Shown: positions 1 through 10,014 of the stretch, piece after piece | How the letters are laid out: every line of letters starts with the position of its first letter | Position numbering within the stretch: the first letter of the stretch is position 1 | Source of the DNA: Lachnospiraceae bacterium | Lineage (GTDB): Bacteria > Bacillota > Clostridia > Lachnospirales > Lachnospiraceae | NCBI GenBank assembly: GCA_022790855.1 | Contig: JAAVYA010000028.1 | Location: 62,001-126,000, forward strand | Direction of reading: 5' to 3' | DNA length: 64,000 nucleotides | Notes under the pieces: model-generated | The model's database searches: none | Told to the model about the DNA's origin: nothing | What the model saw: the letters and a program-made list of their open reading frames with translations, nothing else | Program-made: the position numbers and the translations under genes

Positions 1-3000
1 CATTGGATGAGGGTAGGACAAAATTAGTTTCCGGTACAGATTATAGGGTTACTTATGAAAATAATATAGGAGTAGGAACTGCGACTTTAACCATAACTGG
101 AATCAATAACTATACGGGTGAGATTAGCAGGACATTTGAGATTACCAAGAAGGTGTTTACGGACAATAATGCAAGTTATGTATTGGAATTTACCAGCGCT
201 CCGTATAATTTCAAAGCGATTGAACCGTCCGTAAAGGTATCACATCTTGTAGGTACTCAGACAGTTGTTTTGGAACAGGATACAGATTATACGCTAACAT
301 ATGATCAGCAACATACAGAGGTTGGGATTTACAATGTAACTGTTACAGGAATAGGAAACTTTGACGGCTCCATTACTAGACAGTATAGGATTACCCCTAT
401 GGAATTGGATAAGAATAAAGCTTATTTCACCTTTGAGAATATGCTTCCTTATTATCCCTACACAGGTTCTGAAGCTGGTAAAGAAGTGCAGCCTGCAGAC
501 TTCAGTATCAAATATCAGAGAGATGAGACTGAAGCAGCCTTGATTTTTGAACAGGATTATACACGGGAGTATGCAAATAATACGGCTCCTGGAACTGGTA
601 AAATTATTATCAAGGGAGTAGATGGAAGTAACTTTACCGGTACTTTGGAACAAACATTCCAGATCAAAGGTGATTTGTATTCTGGTGCGGCGGCAGTAGA
701 AGGCGCTATCACTGAAATTAAAGAGCAGGTGTATACTGGTTCGGAGATCTCCTTAGAAAATGATGATCTTACGATTGTATATAAGCCTACAGGTACGACG
801 TTGACATTGGGTACAGATTATACGTTGGATAATTACCAAAACAATGTTGAACCAGGGGAGGGCACTGCCAGTGTGAGAATTACCGGGACGGATACCGGCA
901 ACTATTACAGTAGCACGGATGGTTCAAACGATGAAATTGTAAAACATTTTACGATTCTGAAAAAGGATATCGGGAATGGCGACAATGAAACAGATGTAAA
1001 AGTTGAGTTAGAAAAAGTTCAGGAATATACGGGTTCCCCGATTGTTCCTAAATTAAAAGTGACCTATGGCAATCTGGAATTAACGCCCTGGGATGAGAAC
1101 AGCCAGTCTGGCGATTATATGGTAGTGCCTCAGCTTCCTCAGATGAACAACACGAATGCAGGAAAAGCTTCTATCGTAATTAGTGGAACGGGCGTTCATT
1201 ATCAGGGAACACAGACTGTAGAATTTGAGATTGTACCCAGAGATCTTGGTGTTGGTACAATCGAAGTAGCAGATATTGATGAGGAAAGAATCTATCATGG
1301 TACTCCTGTTAAAGTAAAAGATGACGAGAAAGAAGTTACTTTTACCTACACAGGAAAAGACACCGATGGAAATGATATTACGCTTAATAATACGGATATC
1401 ACCTATCAACTCACTTATAATGTAGATGAAAATAAAAATAATATTCCTGATAACGAAGAAGTCGGGATGGCGACTCTGCGGATAAAGGGAACCGGGCCTA
1501 ATTTTACAGGACAAATGGATATTCCTTTTAAAGTAAAAGGTGATTTGGCGACATATGCCTCATCAGTAGCGATTTCAGTAAATGCTGACAGGACTTATAC
1601 CGGAAATCCGCAAGAATTGACCGCAGATGAAATTACAGTAACCTACTATGGCCAGACGATGATTTTTGGCACAGATTATACTCTGGAATATCCGGAAGGG
1701 AATACGGATGCCACAGAGGCAGTTCCTTTTACCGTGAAATCAGTGACAGGAGACGACAGCTTTTACATGGGTGATAAAGCTGCAAACCTGGAAAATGCCA
1801 AAGAGAAATTCCAGATTAAGAAGAAGCCTATCGCAGATTTGGATATTGAAGTAGAAGGATTATTAGAAGAAGGTTATACCTACACAGGAGAAGAGATTCA
1901 TCCGGAAGAAGCTGCAAATTTTGCATTGAAATACGGTGAATTCACTTTGGAAAAAGGGGTATTGCCGGAACCAGGAGAAGGAGAAGAGGGTTCAGACGGT
2001 GAGACTGGAGGAGAAGAGACGCTTCCCACTGGTGATTATACCTTAAGTCTGGAGAATCCCATCGATGTGGTGGATTTGAATGATGAAACCATTCCGGATG
2101 AGGCAAAACCCTCCATTGTAGTTACGGCAACAGAAAAGAATTACACCGGAACAAGACGGATTATCTTTAAGATTAACCCCAGACCAGTTAATACGGATGA
2201 AACGGTAGTAACTTATGTGCAGCGTGATGAAAATGGAGAGAATCCGACTACCCAAACACTTACTCCAAATCGATTAACGATTCCTTTCGAAGGTATAGAC
2301 GTACGTTTGGAAGAACTTTTAGAAGAGTTGAAAGTTACCTGTAATAATATTTTATTGGAAGAAGGAAAAGATTACAGAATTTCTTATCTGACAAAGAAAG
2401 GGGAAGAGGATGTAGCGTCAAATCATAAGCCCGGAAATGCCGTCTTTAAGATTGAAGGTATTGGGAACTATGGTGAAACGAAGGAAATACCTTTCTTGAT
2501 CACCGGCGATCTGTCAAGTGACAATACAGCGGTAGAACCCATTGATCCCCAGCCATATACGGCGGGAGATGGTTGTAAGCCGAAGGTCAAGGTTACTTAT
2601 TACGGGGTGGATTTGATAGAAGATGAAGATTACAGACTGTCTTACCTGAACAATAAAAATGTGGCAAAGGATTATGATGATCCTCATCCCACAGTTGTAA
2701 TTACCGGTATCAATGGTTTTGCCGGGACCCAACGAGAAGAAGCCTTTGAAATCGTAGTGCGTAATCTTGAAACGAATCCAGAAGGAATGACCCTGGAAGG
2801 ATTGAATGCCAACGGCTATGCGTTTACCGGATTGCCGATCGAACCTACTGGTTTCCGGCTTAAGAATAACGGGGAAGTTGTGAATGCTTCAGAGTATGAG
2901 GTTTCTTATGAGAATAATATTCACGGCGGTGGCCCGGATAGCGAGAATCCTCCTTGCATTATCATTACCGGGAAGTATGATCCGGTAACTCAGACAGGCG

Positions 3001-5252
3001 GTAACTATACCGGCAGCATGAGATTCCCCTTTACAATCGTGGGAACACCTATAACCAACAGTGCAATAAAAATAGCGCCCATTGCGGCACAGCAATTTAC
3101 AGGCGGGCCCATAGAACCGGAAGTTGTCATTACCCAGGGCGACTATACACTGGTGAAAGAGACGGATTACCGGGTAGAATGGGATCCGGCAACCAATATA
3201 GCAGTAGGACGTGCAACTGGAACCATCTATGGCTTGGGAGATTATAGCGGAACCAGAAATATTTCCTTTAATATAACCCGGCGTGATATGGGAACAGCAG
3301 AAGAAGGAGAATTCAAGGCAATTATCCAGCCTCAGAATTATGACAATGGGAATGCGGTAGAGATTCCTCCAGAAGCCATCAAAGTAATTCGGACTGTAAA
3401 TGAGACGGAGATGGAGCTGGTATATGATACGGATTATCGGATATCCAGCTACCAGAACAATAAGGATGTGGGAGAGGCTCTTGTAACGATTACCGGACTT
3501 GGTAATTATACAGGAACATTCCAGGCCACATTTAATATCCAGCCAATGGAGATCAATATTGATGATGTGGCGGTCACAGGTGCAGAAGACAGGGTATTCA
3601 ACAATGCACCCCAGACACAGAATTTGGTTGTGACATGGAATGATCAGGTATTGCCGGAAACTACTTATGAGATAAGTTATGAGAACAATATTAACGTAGG
3701 AACTGCCACGGCGATTGTCACATTGACAGGTAACTACAGCGGTACGAAGTCAGTGAATTTTGCAATTACCCCTTTGGAGGTGACCAACAGTGCAATCACG
3801 GTGAAGGAGATCCCACGTCAGGTATATACTGGAAAAGCATTGACTCCTGAACCGGAGATTTATTATAATAATCCGGTGCAGCGCGAACAGGTTAAATTGG
3901 TGTCTGGCAAAGATTATCAGTTAAGCTACAGTTCCAATCAGGAAGTCGGGATTGACACCGCAAAAGTTACGATTACCGGTATAGGCAATTACAGCGGTTC
4001 CATGGAGAAATCATTTACCATTATAGGGACACTTGCATTGGCGGAGGTAAGTGCCGTTCCGGCGCAAGAATATACGGGAAAAGCAATCACCCCGTCAGTA
4101 ACGGTGAAACAGGGTGGAAGAACCCTTACTCTTGGAACGGACTATACCATATCTTATGCAAATAATGTAGAAGCCGGAAAAGCCAGCATAACAGTTACCG
4201 GAACAGGAACAGAATTTGGCGGCAGTAAGACGGTGAACTTCGATATTATCCGAGACGTAAGCGCAGGGCTGCAGGTTGTTGGGTTGGTAAAGACTTATTT
4301 GTATACCGGAAAGGCAGTAGTTCCTCCATTAGGAAAGGTTAGCGCATACGGCAAGACCTTGACACCAAATAAGGATTATAAGATTACGGTAAGCAATAAT
4401 GTGAAGGTTGGAACAGCATCTGTGAAAATAGAAGGAACTGGATATTATAAAGGTTCTAAGACCTTCCAGTTTGATATTGCCAAACGTAGTATAGCTCAAT
4501 GTACAGTTTCTAAGGTAACAGATAAGTCCTATAACGGAAAAGAACAAAAGCCAAAAGTAACTGTGAAATATAACGGGCAGACTTTAAAGGAAAACACAGA
4601 TTATTCCATGGTTTATATGAATAATACTCTTCCTGGAAAAGCGACAATTATTATAAGCGGGAAGGGAAATATGATTGGTACGAAGGTTGTGAACTTTAAT
4701 ATTAAAATGCCTGCTATCTCAGGGGTAAAGGCTTCGCCTGTAAGTACCACACAAGTTAAAATTTCATGGAAAAAGCAAAGTTTGGCTACCGGATATAAGA
4801 TTTACAATAATAAGAATAAGCTGGTAGCAACTGTAAAGGGCGGCAGCAAGACCAGTTATACGATTCCCAAGCTGAAAGCAGGAACTACTTATAACTACAA
4901 AGTAAGATTTTATGTAGTAAAGAATGGAAGGACTTGTTACAGCGGATTTTCCAAGACTATGAAGGTGAGCACCAAGCCGGCAGCTCCCAAGATAACTTTG
5001 AAGTCCAAGAAGGCAAAGCAGGCCACCATCAGTTGGAAAAAAGTAACTGGCGCTACAGGATATGAAATTTACCGCAGCACAAAGAAAAGCAGCGGCTATA
5101 AAAAAATAGCTACCACCAGTAAATTAACCTATACGAATACAAAGCTGACCAGCAAAAAGCGTTACTATTACAAGGTGCGCACGTACCGTACTGTAAATGG
5201 TGTAAAAATTTACAGTAGCTATTCCACCGTAAAGTATGTTACAATCAAATAG
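1..5252 (+). CDS. giant repeat surface protein, 3' part (Ig-like repeats plus two FN3 domains)
   Basis: Partial: the frame is open at the left edge, and the TTG at position 3 is only the first codon allowed by the ORF caller, so the true start lies upstream. At least 1,749 residues remain. I count 18 copies of a repeat of roughly 80 residues built around a 'YTG..P.V' strand, a 'DYxxxYxNN' strand and an 'ITGxGNYxGxxxxxFxI' strand, a bacterial Ig-like pattern found in clostridial surface proteins. Residues ~1560-1749 form two fibronectin type III-like domains ('SWKKQSLATGYKIY', 'SWKKVTGATGYEIY') rich in lysine. No LPXTG-like signal or transmembrane helix closes the protein, so it is probably secreted or held by an N-terminal domain outside the window. 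The sortase gene begins 10 bp downstream, suggesting one operon. Adhesion or matrix binding is inference. Confidence 0.85.
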   Translation, partial: LDEGRTKLVSGTDYRVTYENNIGVGTATLTITGINNYTGEISRTFEITKKVFTDNNASYVLEFTSAPYNFKAIEPSVKVSHLVGTQTVVLEQDTDYTLTYDQQHTEVGIYNVTVTGIGNFDGSITRQYRITPMELDKNKAYFTFENMLPYYPYTGSEAGKEVQPADFSIKYQRDETEAALIFEQDYTREYANNTAPGTGKIIIKGVDGSNFTGTLEQTFQIKGDLYSGAAAVEGAITEIKEQVYTGSEISLENDDLTIVYKPTGTTLTLGTDYTLDNYQNNVEPGEGTASVRITGTDTGNYYSSTDGSNDEIVKHFTILKKDIGNGDNETDVKVELEKVQEYTGSPIVPKLKVTYGNLELTPWDENSQSGDYMVVPQLPQMNNTNAGKASIVISGTGVHYQGTQTVEFEIVPRDLGVGTIEVADIDEERIYHGTPVKVKDDEKEVTFTYTGKDTDGNDITLNNTDITYQLTYNVDENKNNIPDNEEVGMATLRIKGTGPNFTGQMDIPFKVKGDLATYASSVAISVNADRTYTGNPQELTADEITVTYYGQTMIFGTDYTLEYPEGNTDATEAVPFTVKSVTGDDSFYMGDKAANLENAKEKFQIKKKPIADLDIEVEGLLEEGYTYTGEEIHPEEAANFALKYGEFTLEKGVLPEPGEGEEGSDGETGGEETLPTGDYTLSLENPIDVVDLNDETIPDEAKPSIVVTATEKNYTGTRRIIFKINPRPVNTDETVVTYVQRDENGENPTTQTLTPNRLTIPFEGIDVRLEELLEELKVTCNNILLEEGKDYRISYLTKKGEEDVASNHKPGNAVFKIEGIGNYGETKEIPFLITGDLSSDNTAVEPIDPQPYTAGDGCKPKVKVTYYGVDLIEDEDYRLSYLNNKNVAKDYDDPHPTVVITGINGFAGTQREEAFEIVVRNLETNPEGMTLEGLNANGYAFTGLPIEPTGFRLKNNGEVVNASEYEVSYENNIHGGGPDSENPPCIIITGKYDPVTQTGGNYTGSMRFPFTIVGTPITNSAIKIAPIAAQQFTGGPIEPEVVITQGDYTLVKETDYRVEWDPATNIAVGRATGTIYGLGDYSGTRNISFNITRRDMGTAEEGEFKAIIQPQNYDNGNAVEIPPEAIKVIRTVNETEMELVYDTDYRISSYQNNKDVGEALVTITGLGNYTGTFQATFNIQPMEINIDDVAVTGAEDRVFNNAPQTQNLVVTWNDQVLPETTYEISYENNINVGTATAIVTLTGNYSGTKSVNFAITPLEVTNSAITVKEIPRQVYTGKALTPEPEIYYNNPVQREQVKLVSGKDYQLSYSSNQEVGIDTAKVTITGIGNYSGSMEKSFTIIGTLALAEVSAVPAQEYTGKAITPSVTVKQGGRTLTLGTDYTISYANNVEAGKASITVTGTGTEFGGSKTVNFDIIRDVSAGLQVVGLVKTYLYTGKAVVPPLGKVSAYGKTLTPNKDYKITVSNNVKVGTASVKIEGTGYYKGSKTFQFDIAKRSIAQCTVSKVTDKSYNGKEQKPKVTVKYNGQTLKENTDYSMVYMNNTLPGKATIIISGKGNMIGTKVVNFNIKMPAISGVKASPVSTTQVKISWKKQSLATGYKIYNNKNKLVATVKGGSKTSYTIPKLKAGTTYNYKVRFYVVKNGRTCYSGFSKTMKVSTKPAAPKITLKSKKAKQATISWKKVTGATGYEIYRSTKKSSGYKKIATTSKLTYTNTKLTSKKRYYYKVRTYRTVNGVKIYSSYSTVKYVTIK

Positions 5253-5262
5253 TGATGAAACT

Positions 5263-6414
5263 ATGAAAAAAATATATCGTATCGGACGCTTTCAGTTTGA
5301 CTCCTACACGGAGTACAAAAAGGGTTTGGAAGATGTAAAAAAGATTAAGTACATATCGGACGAAGTGGACATTAATGAACAGGGCGTAGCGCTTCGGCTC
5401 TACACCCTGATCAGACAGAAGGATATTAAATTCCAGAGTGTAATAGGAGAGGATTATCTTCTGTATCTGTCTGATTTATTGGCAGATGACTACAAGGAAC
5501 TGGCAGATGAAGGCATGGAAAGCCTGGCAGTTGACCGGGGAGGAGGATTTCCCCGGAAGATTGCCGGGATTCTGTGCATTATTACGGCGATACTTTGTTT
5601 TGGCTATTTTTTTGGAAACGAATACTTGGATTATCGGAAAGCCAGGGAAGTAAAAGAGCTGCAGGAAAGCAGAGAGACGTCTAAGGCAGCCCAGTATATA
5701 GCAGATTATATTAACAAAAGCCTGCGGGGAGAGACGGAGGAAGAGGTGGCGGATGAGGAGTTTTTAGCACAGCCGGGTGTCTCTATGGAAGAACAGGAAG
5801 CCGAACCGCCGGTTGAAGAACCGCCTTCTATTTTGCCGGAGTATGCCGCACTTCATGCAGAAAATCCTGATTTGGCAGGATGGATAAAAATACCAGGGAC
5901 AGAGATTGATTATCCCATCATGCAGTCCTTAGATTCCAATGAATATTATCTGAAGCATAATTTTGAAAAGGAAGAAGATAAAAACGGCTCCATATTTATG
6001 GATATGCGGAATAACGTCATAGACCGGGATGACAATTTGATGATATATGGCCATAATATGAAAAGCGGCATGATGTTTGGCAGCCTTGGAGAGTATTTGG
6101 ATGAAACTTATTGGAAAAATCATAAAAGAATTCAATTTCATACATTGTATGATAGAGAAGAATATGATATTATAGCAGTATGTTTAGCAAAAGTAGAATA
6201 TCAGGATGAAGATGTGTTCCGATATTATGATTTTCTTAATGCAGAAGACGAAGCGGCCTTCGCAGAATATAAGAGAAATATTGAGGAACTGAAAGTATTT
6301 CAGGATGAATTGGATATGAATTACGGCGATAAGCTGATTACCCTTTCCACCTGTAATTATTATATTGAAGATGGCCGTCTTTTTCTGATTGCAAAGAAGG
6401 TAGACGGAGCGTAA
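5263..6414 (+). CDS. srtB: class B sortase
   Basis: Membrane-anchored cysteine transpeptidase that links sorting-signal proteins to peptidoglycan. I choose the ATG at 5263 (383 aa) over the tracked start at 5236, because the latter lies inside the upstream gene; neither has a strong ribosome site, so coupling to the upstream gene is possible. One transmembrane helix lies near residues 102-120 ('KIAGILCIITAILCFGYFFG'). An acidic linker follows, then the sortase barrel from about residue 195. Catalytic residues are visible: His264 in 'MIYGHNM', Cys364 in 'TLSTCNYY' and Arg372 in 'EDGRLFLI'. The 'TLSTC' box and the long barrel fit class B. The roughly 90-residue cytoplasmic N-terminus before the helix is longer than usual. 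Its likely substrate is the next gene, which ends in a PKTGD signal. Confidence 0.93.
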   Translation: MKKIYRIGRFQFDSYTEYKKGLEDVKKIKYISDEVDINEQGVALRLYTLIRQKDIKFQSVIGEDYLLYLSDLLADDYKELADEGMESLAVDRGGGFPRKIAGILCIITAILCFGYFFGNEYLDYRKAREVKELQESRETSKAAQYIADYINKSLRGETEEEVADEEFLAQPGVSMEEQEAEPPVEEPPSILPEYAALHAENPDLAGWIKIPGTEIDYPIMQSLDSNEYYLKHNFEKEEDKNGSIFMDMRNNVIDRDDNLMIYGHNMKSGMMFGSLGEYLDETYWKNHKRIQFHTLYDREEYDIIAVCLAKVEYQDEDVFRYYDFLNAEDEAAFAEYKRNIEELKVFQDELDMNYGDKLITLSTCNYYIEDGRLFLIAKKVDGA

Positions 6415-6436
6415 GAACCATAGGAGGGTTGACCTG

Positions 6437-8026
6437 ATGAAGAAGAGAGTGAAAAAATGTGTGCAGTTGCTGCTTGCTGCGGTGTTAGTTGGTGCATCGC
6501 TGGCACCGGGGATACAAGCAGAGGCTTCGGAAGCGGAGCCGGAACCAACGCCCCAGGAGTTTGTTATTACAGATGGAGTGCTGACCGGTTACGGCGGTGC
6601 AGGCGGTGATGTTGTGATTCCGGATACGGTAACCGCAATAGCGGACAATGCATTTTCCGGTAATACAAGCATTACGAATGTTACTATTCCGGCTTCTGTG
6701 CAAAGTATTGGGAGCAACGCTTTTGCAGGATGCAGCAGCCTTACCAGCGCTTCTATTGCTTCGGCAGGGAGTATTGGATCCGGCGCATTTTATGGCTGCA
6801 CCAGCCTAGTGTCTGTATCATTGCCGGAGAACCTGGGAGAGATTTCATCCCAGCTTTTTAGTGGTTGCTCCAGTTTGGTGGATGTAGCGATTCCTTCCGC
6901 AGTGTCTGCGATTGGAAATGAAGCTTTCAGTGGCTGTGTCAGTCTGGGAGGCGTTTCAATTCCTTCTAGCTGTGGAAGCATTGGGGCTAGCGCTTTTAAT
7001 GGATGCAGCAGCTTTGGCAGTATATCCATTCCTTCCAGTGTATCAAGTATAGGAGAAGGAGCTTTTGCAGACTGCAGCGGTCTTGGTTCTGTAGAATTAA
7101 ATGCGAGCATTTCCAGTTTACCGGATAATATATTTTATGGCTGTGCCAGTTTGGGAAGTATTGATTTGCCGTCTGGCATCGGCAGTATTGGAAGCAATGC
7201 CTTTGGCGGTTGTGCTTCATTAGGAAGTATTTCTATTCCGGCAAGCGTATCTTCTATTGATTTGGGAGCTTTTTCCGGATGTATTGGCCTATCCTCCATA
7301 TCTATAGCCAGCGGAGGCAGTACTTATGCGAGTTCAGACGGATGCATTTATGATGCGGCTTTGACGACATTAATTTATTGCCCGCCAGGAAAAGGGTCTA
7401 TTACCCTTGCCAGCACAACGACAAGCATAGGCGCGGGAGCATTTAGCAGCAATAGCATAATAGGAGATTTGACTATACCAAGTGGTGTTACTACAATTGA
7501 AGCAGGTGCTTTTTCTGGAAGTGGAATCGCTACAGTGACAATTCCGGAAAGCGTTACTTCTATTGGTTCTCAGTCTGGATGGACGCCGGATGCGATTTTT
7601 GGCCTTACAGGTTCTCAGGCTCAAGTATTTGCAGATGAGAATGGATATGTATTCGAGAGTACTGGAACAGCCCAGAATCCGGTTACACCTATTGATCCGA
7701 CAGATCCAACGGATCCAACGGATCCGGAGGACCCAACAGATCCGGAGAACCCAACAGATCCGAAGAACCCAACGGATCCGGAACAGCCAAATAACCCAGA
7801 GAATCCAACGAATCCGACAAATCCAACGGATTCCGGAAATAACAATAATGGTACAACGGCGACAAGAAGTACCAGTACCAGATCTACTACCGGAAGCACT
7901 GCGCGAGTAAAGGATTTAACACCAAAGACAGGAGATGGAATTGATGCAAAATATTTCTTATGTGGCGGTGTATTATTGGTAGGAGTATATCTGGTAATTT
8001 ATAAAAAGAAAGTAAAAGCAAAATAA
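6437..8026 (+). CDS. leucine-rich-repeat (BspA-type) cell wall-anchored protein
   Basis: 529 aa, start ATG with 'aggagg' upstream, 22 bp after the sortase. A signal peptide (about residues 1-32, ending 'GIQAEA') is followed by some 14 BspA/TpLRR-type repeats ('IGSNAFAGCSSLTS' pattern) to about residue 390. Next comes a spacer of 'DPTDPENPTDP' repeats and a Ser/Thr-rich stretch. The tail 'LTPKTGDG', hydrophobic helix and 'YKKKVKAK' form a complete sorting signal, with PKTG in place of LPXTG. Cell wall attachment by the adjacent class B sortase is the natural inference. Repeats of this type often mediate binding to host or other bacteria, but no ligand can be named. It is followed by a good terminator. 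Confidence 0.9.
   Translation: MKKRVKKCVQLLLAAVLVGASLAPGIQAEASEAEPEPTPQEFVITDGVLTGYGGAGGDVVIPDTVTAIADNAFSGNTSITNVTIPASVQSIGSNAFAGCSSLTSASIASAGSIGSGAFYGCTSLVSVSLPENLGEISSQLFSGCSSLVDVAIPSAVSAIGNEAFSGCVSLGGVSIPSSCGSIGASAFNGCSSFGSISIPSSVSSIGEGAFADCSGLGSVELNASISSLPDNIFYGCASLGSIDLPSGIGSIGSNAFGGCASLGSISIPASVSSIDLGAFSGCIGLSSISIASGGSTYASSDGCIYDAALTTLIYCPPGKGSITLASTTTSIGAGAFSSNSIIGDLTIPSGVTTIEAGAFSGSGIATVTIPESVTSIGSQSGWTPDAIFGLTGSQAQVFADENGYVFESTGTAQNPVTPIDPTDPTDPTDPEDPTDPENPTDPKNPTDPEQPNNPENPTNPTNPTDSGNNNNGTTATRSTSTRSTTGSTARVKDLTPKTGDGIDAKYFLCGGVLLVGVYLVIYKKKVKAK
7690..7832 (+). repeat. DPT/ENP tandem repeat within LRR protein
   Basis: Coding tandem repeat with a 9/18-bp period ('gatccaacg', 'gatccggag' variants) that encodes Asp/Asn-Pro-Thr units. 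It acts as the cell-wall-spanning spacer between the LRR domain and the sorting signal. Copy number may vary between strains by slippage. Confidence 0.7.
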
Positions 8027-8035
8027 AGCGAATAG

Positions 8036-8072
8036 ACACGCAGTTCCGGCTTATGGTTCTGCGTGTTTTTTT
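8036..8072 (+). terminator. intrinsic terminator after the LRR protein
   Basis: Inverted repeat 'acacgcag ... ctgcgtgt' with a 15-nt loop, followed directly by a run of T. It ends the surface-protein operon. Confidence 0.85.
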
Positions 8073-8133
8073 GAAGTAAGATAAAGTCGGCAGGATGAGA
8101 AAAAAGCTGTAGAAAGCATATAAGGAGAAATAG

Positions 8134-9948
8134 ATGAATTTACTGACCATAGAAAATTTTTCAAAAGCATACACAGATAAAATATTGTTCCATGAGGCTT
8201 CCTTTCATATACAAGAAGGAGAAAAAATTGGCGTCATTGGGACAAATGGGATGGGAAAAAGTACGCTTTTAAAAATCATCGCAGGAATAGAAGAGACGGA
8301 CAGTGGAACAGTTGTAATGGGAAATCATGTGAGAATTGGTTATCTAATGCAAACACCGATATTTGCCGATGGCGATACGGTTCTTACAGCAGCGTTGGCA
8401 GGGGTGGATATGGAAGATATGGTATTAGTCAGCCAAGCGAAATCTATGTTGAACCGTTTGGATTTAACAGACATAAATCAGCCCATAAGTCAACTGTCTG
8501 GAGGACAGCAGAAGCGGGTGGCATTGGTCAATGTTATCTTGCAGGAGGTTGAAATTTTAGTACTGGACGAGCCTACGAACCATTTGGATCATGAGATGGC
8601 CCGGTGGTTGGAGAATTACTTGATTTCCTATCGCGGGGCGGTTGTAATGGTTACCCATGATCGCTATTTCCTGGACTGTGTAGTGAAGCGGATTGTGGAA
8701 GTGGATCATGGAAAAATCTATAGCTATCCAGGAGATTATTCCCAGTATGTAGAACAAAAGATTCAGAGGCAGAATATGGAATTGGCCACAGAAAGGAAGC
8801 GAAAAAGTATACTAAAGAAAGAGCTGGCATGGTTGGCACGGGGAGCCAGGGCCAGAGCTACCAAGCAAAAAGCCCATATTCAACGGATTGAAGATCTGCT
8901 TAATCAGGAAGGGCCTTTGGAAGAACAAAAGGTGGAGTTATCCAGTGTGGCGTCCCGGATGGGCAAAAAGACGATTGAGCTGCAGAGCGTATCAAAATCT
9001 TATGGAGAGAAACGCTTAATTGGTGATTTCTCTTATATTTTTCTAAGACATGACCGTATTGGGATCGTCGGACCCAACGGAAGCGGAAAAAGTACATTGC
9101 TGAAGATGATCATAGGAGAGGCTCAGCCGGATACGGGCGTTGTGGAACTAGGTGAGACAATCCGCATCGGTTATTTTGCCCAGGATAACGTGCATATGGA
9201 CCCCGAAATGAAAGCAATCGAATATGTCCGTGAGGTAGCAGAATATATCAGGACGAATGACGGTAAAATGACAGCTTCCGCATTAATGGAGCGGTTTTTA
9301 TTTGACGGCACACTTCAATGGTCAAAAATAGGAAAGCTGTCCGGAGGAGAACGCCGAAGGCTGTATCTTATGCGGATTTTGATGCAGGCACCCAATGTAT
9401 TGATTTTTGATGAGCCTACCAACGATTTGGATATTCAAACCTTGAGAATTCTGGAAGATTATTTGGATGCTTTTGACGGAATTGTTATTACGGTATCCCA
9501 TGATCGGTATTTTCTTGACCGGGTTGTAACACGCATTTTCGCTTTAGAAGGGGAAGGACATATACAGCAATATGAAGGCGGATATGAAGATTATCTGAAA
9601 GCAAGAGCCCTTCGATATCCAGAAGAATCTATGGCAGGTGGAAAAGAAAAACTGTCTAGCCAAACATCGAAAGTAGTCCAGAATGAGAAGAGGGTGAGTG
9701 CCAAACCCCGGAAATTAAAGTTTTCCTATAAAGAGCAGAGAGAATATGAAACAATTGATGAGGAAATCGCGAAATTAGAGGAAAAATCCCGGTCGCTGGA
9801 ACAGGAAATAGAAGCGAATGCCACCAATAGCATGAAGCTGGGGGAACTGATGAAAGAGCAAGTCGAACTGCAACAGATGATGGAAGAAAAAATGGAGCGA
9901 TGGGTATATTTGAATGATTTGGCAGAACAGATAGAAGCTCAGAATTAA
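8134..9948 (+). CDS. ABC-F family ATPase (ribosome-associated type)
   Basis: 604 aa, start ATG with 'aaggag' upstream. Two ATP-binding cassettes occur in one chain and there are no membrane helices. The first has Walker A 'GTNGMGKST' (~36-44), signature 'LSGGQQKR' (~118) and Walker B 'LVLDEPTNHLD'. The basic interdomain linker (~225-255) includes 'ARGARARATKQ'. The second has Walker A 'GPNGSGKST' (~313), signature 'LSGGERRR' (~402) and 'LIFDEPTNDLD'. A coiled-coil C-terminal extension (~530-604) resembles the Uup type. ABC-F proteins act on the ribosome as translation factors or antibiotic protection proteins. Nothing here shows drug resistance, so a housekeeping Uup-like role is the default reading. 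Confidence 0.92.
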   Translation: MNLLTIENFSKAYTDKILFHEASFHIQEGEKIGVIGTNGMGKSTLLKIIAGIEETDSGTVVMGNHVRIGYLMQTPIFADGDTVLTAALAGVDMEDMVLVSQAKSMLNRLDLTDINQPISQLSGGQQKRVALVNVILQEVEILVLDEPTNHLDHEMARWLENYLISYRGAVVMVTHDRYFLDCVVKRIVEVDHGKIYSYPGDYSQYVEQKIQRQNMELATERKRKSILKKELAWLARGARARATKQKAHIQRIEDLLNQEGPLEEQKVELSSVASRMGKKTIELQSVSKSYGEKRLIGDFSYIFLRHDRIGIVGPNGSGKSTLLKMIIGEAQPDTGVVELGETIRIGYFAQDNVHMDPEMKAIEYVREVAEYIRTNDGKMTASALMERFLFDGTLQWSKIGKLSGGERRRLYLMRILMQAPNVLIFDEPTNDLDIQTLRILEDYLDAFDGIVITVSHDRYFLDRVVTRIFALEGEGHIQQYEGGYEDYLKARALRYPEESMAGGKEKLSSQTSKVVQNEKRVSAKPRKLKFSYKEQREYETIDEEIAKLEEKSRSLEQEIEANATNSMKLGELMKEQVELQQMMEEKMERWVYLNDLAEQIEAQN

Positions 9949-9954
9949 AAGGAT

Positions 9955-9992
9955 CCCGGAGACAGAAATATGCTTTCTGCCTCCGGGCTTTC
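9955..9992. terminator. terminator between convergent genes
   Basis: Stem 'cccggagacagaaa' / 'tttctgcctccggg' with a short loop, followed by 'ctttct'. It sits between the ABC-F gene and the convergent symporter gene and may serve both. Confidence 0.7.
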
Positions 9993-10014
9993 TATAGAAA
10001 TTCCAAATATTTGA

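Noticed and set aside
1080-1514. 144-aa minus-strand ORF within the giant repeat protein
   Set aside because: Antisense frame of repeats, no start site, no recognisable domain; the same holds for the other minus-strand ORFs in 294-4547.
7690-7832. CRISPR-like look of the GATCC-containing repeat
   Set aside because: Repeat units are in frame and code for Pro-rich spacer; no spacers of uniform length and no cas genes.
7563-7910. Plus-strand 115-aa and minus-strand ORFs over the DPT repeat of the LRR protein
   Set aside because: Low-complexity alternative frames of a coding tandem repeat.
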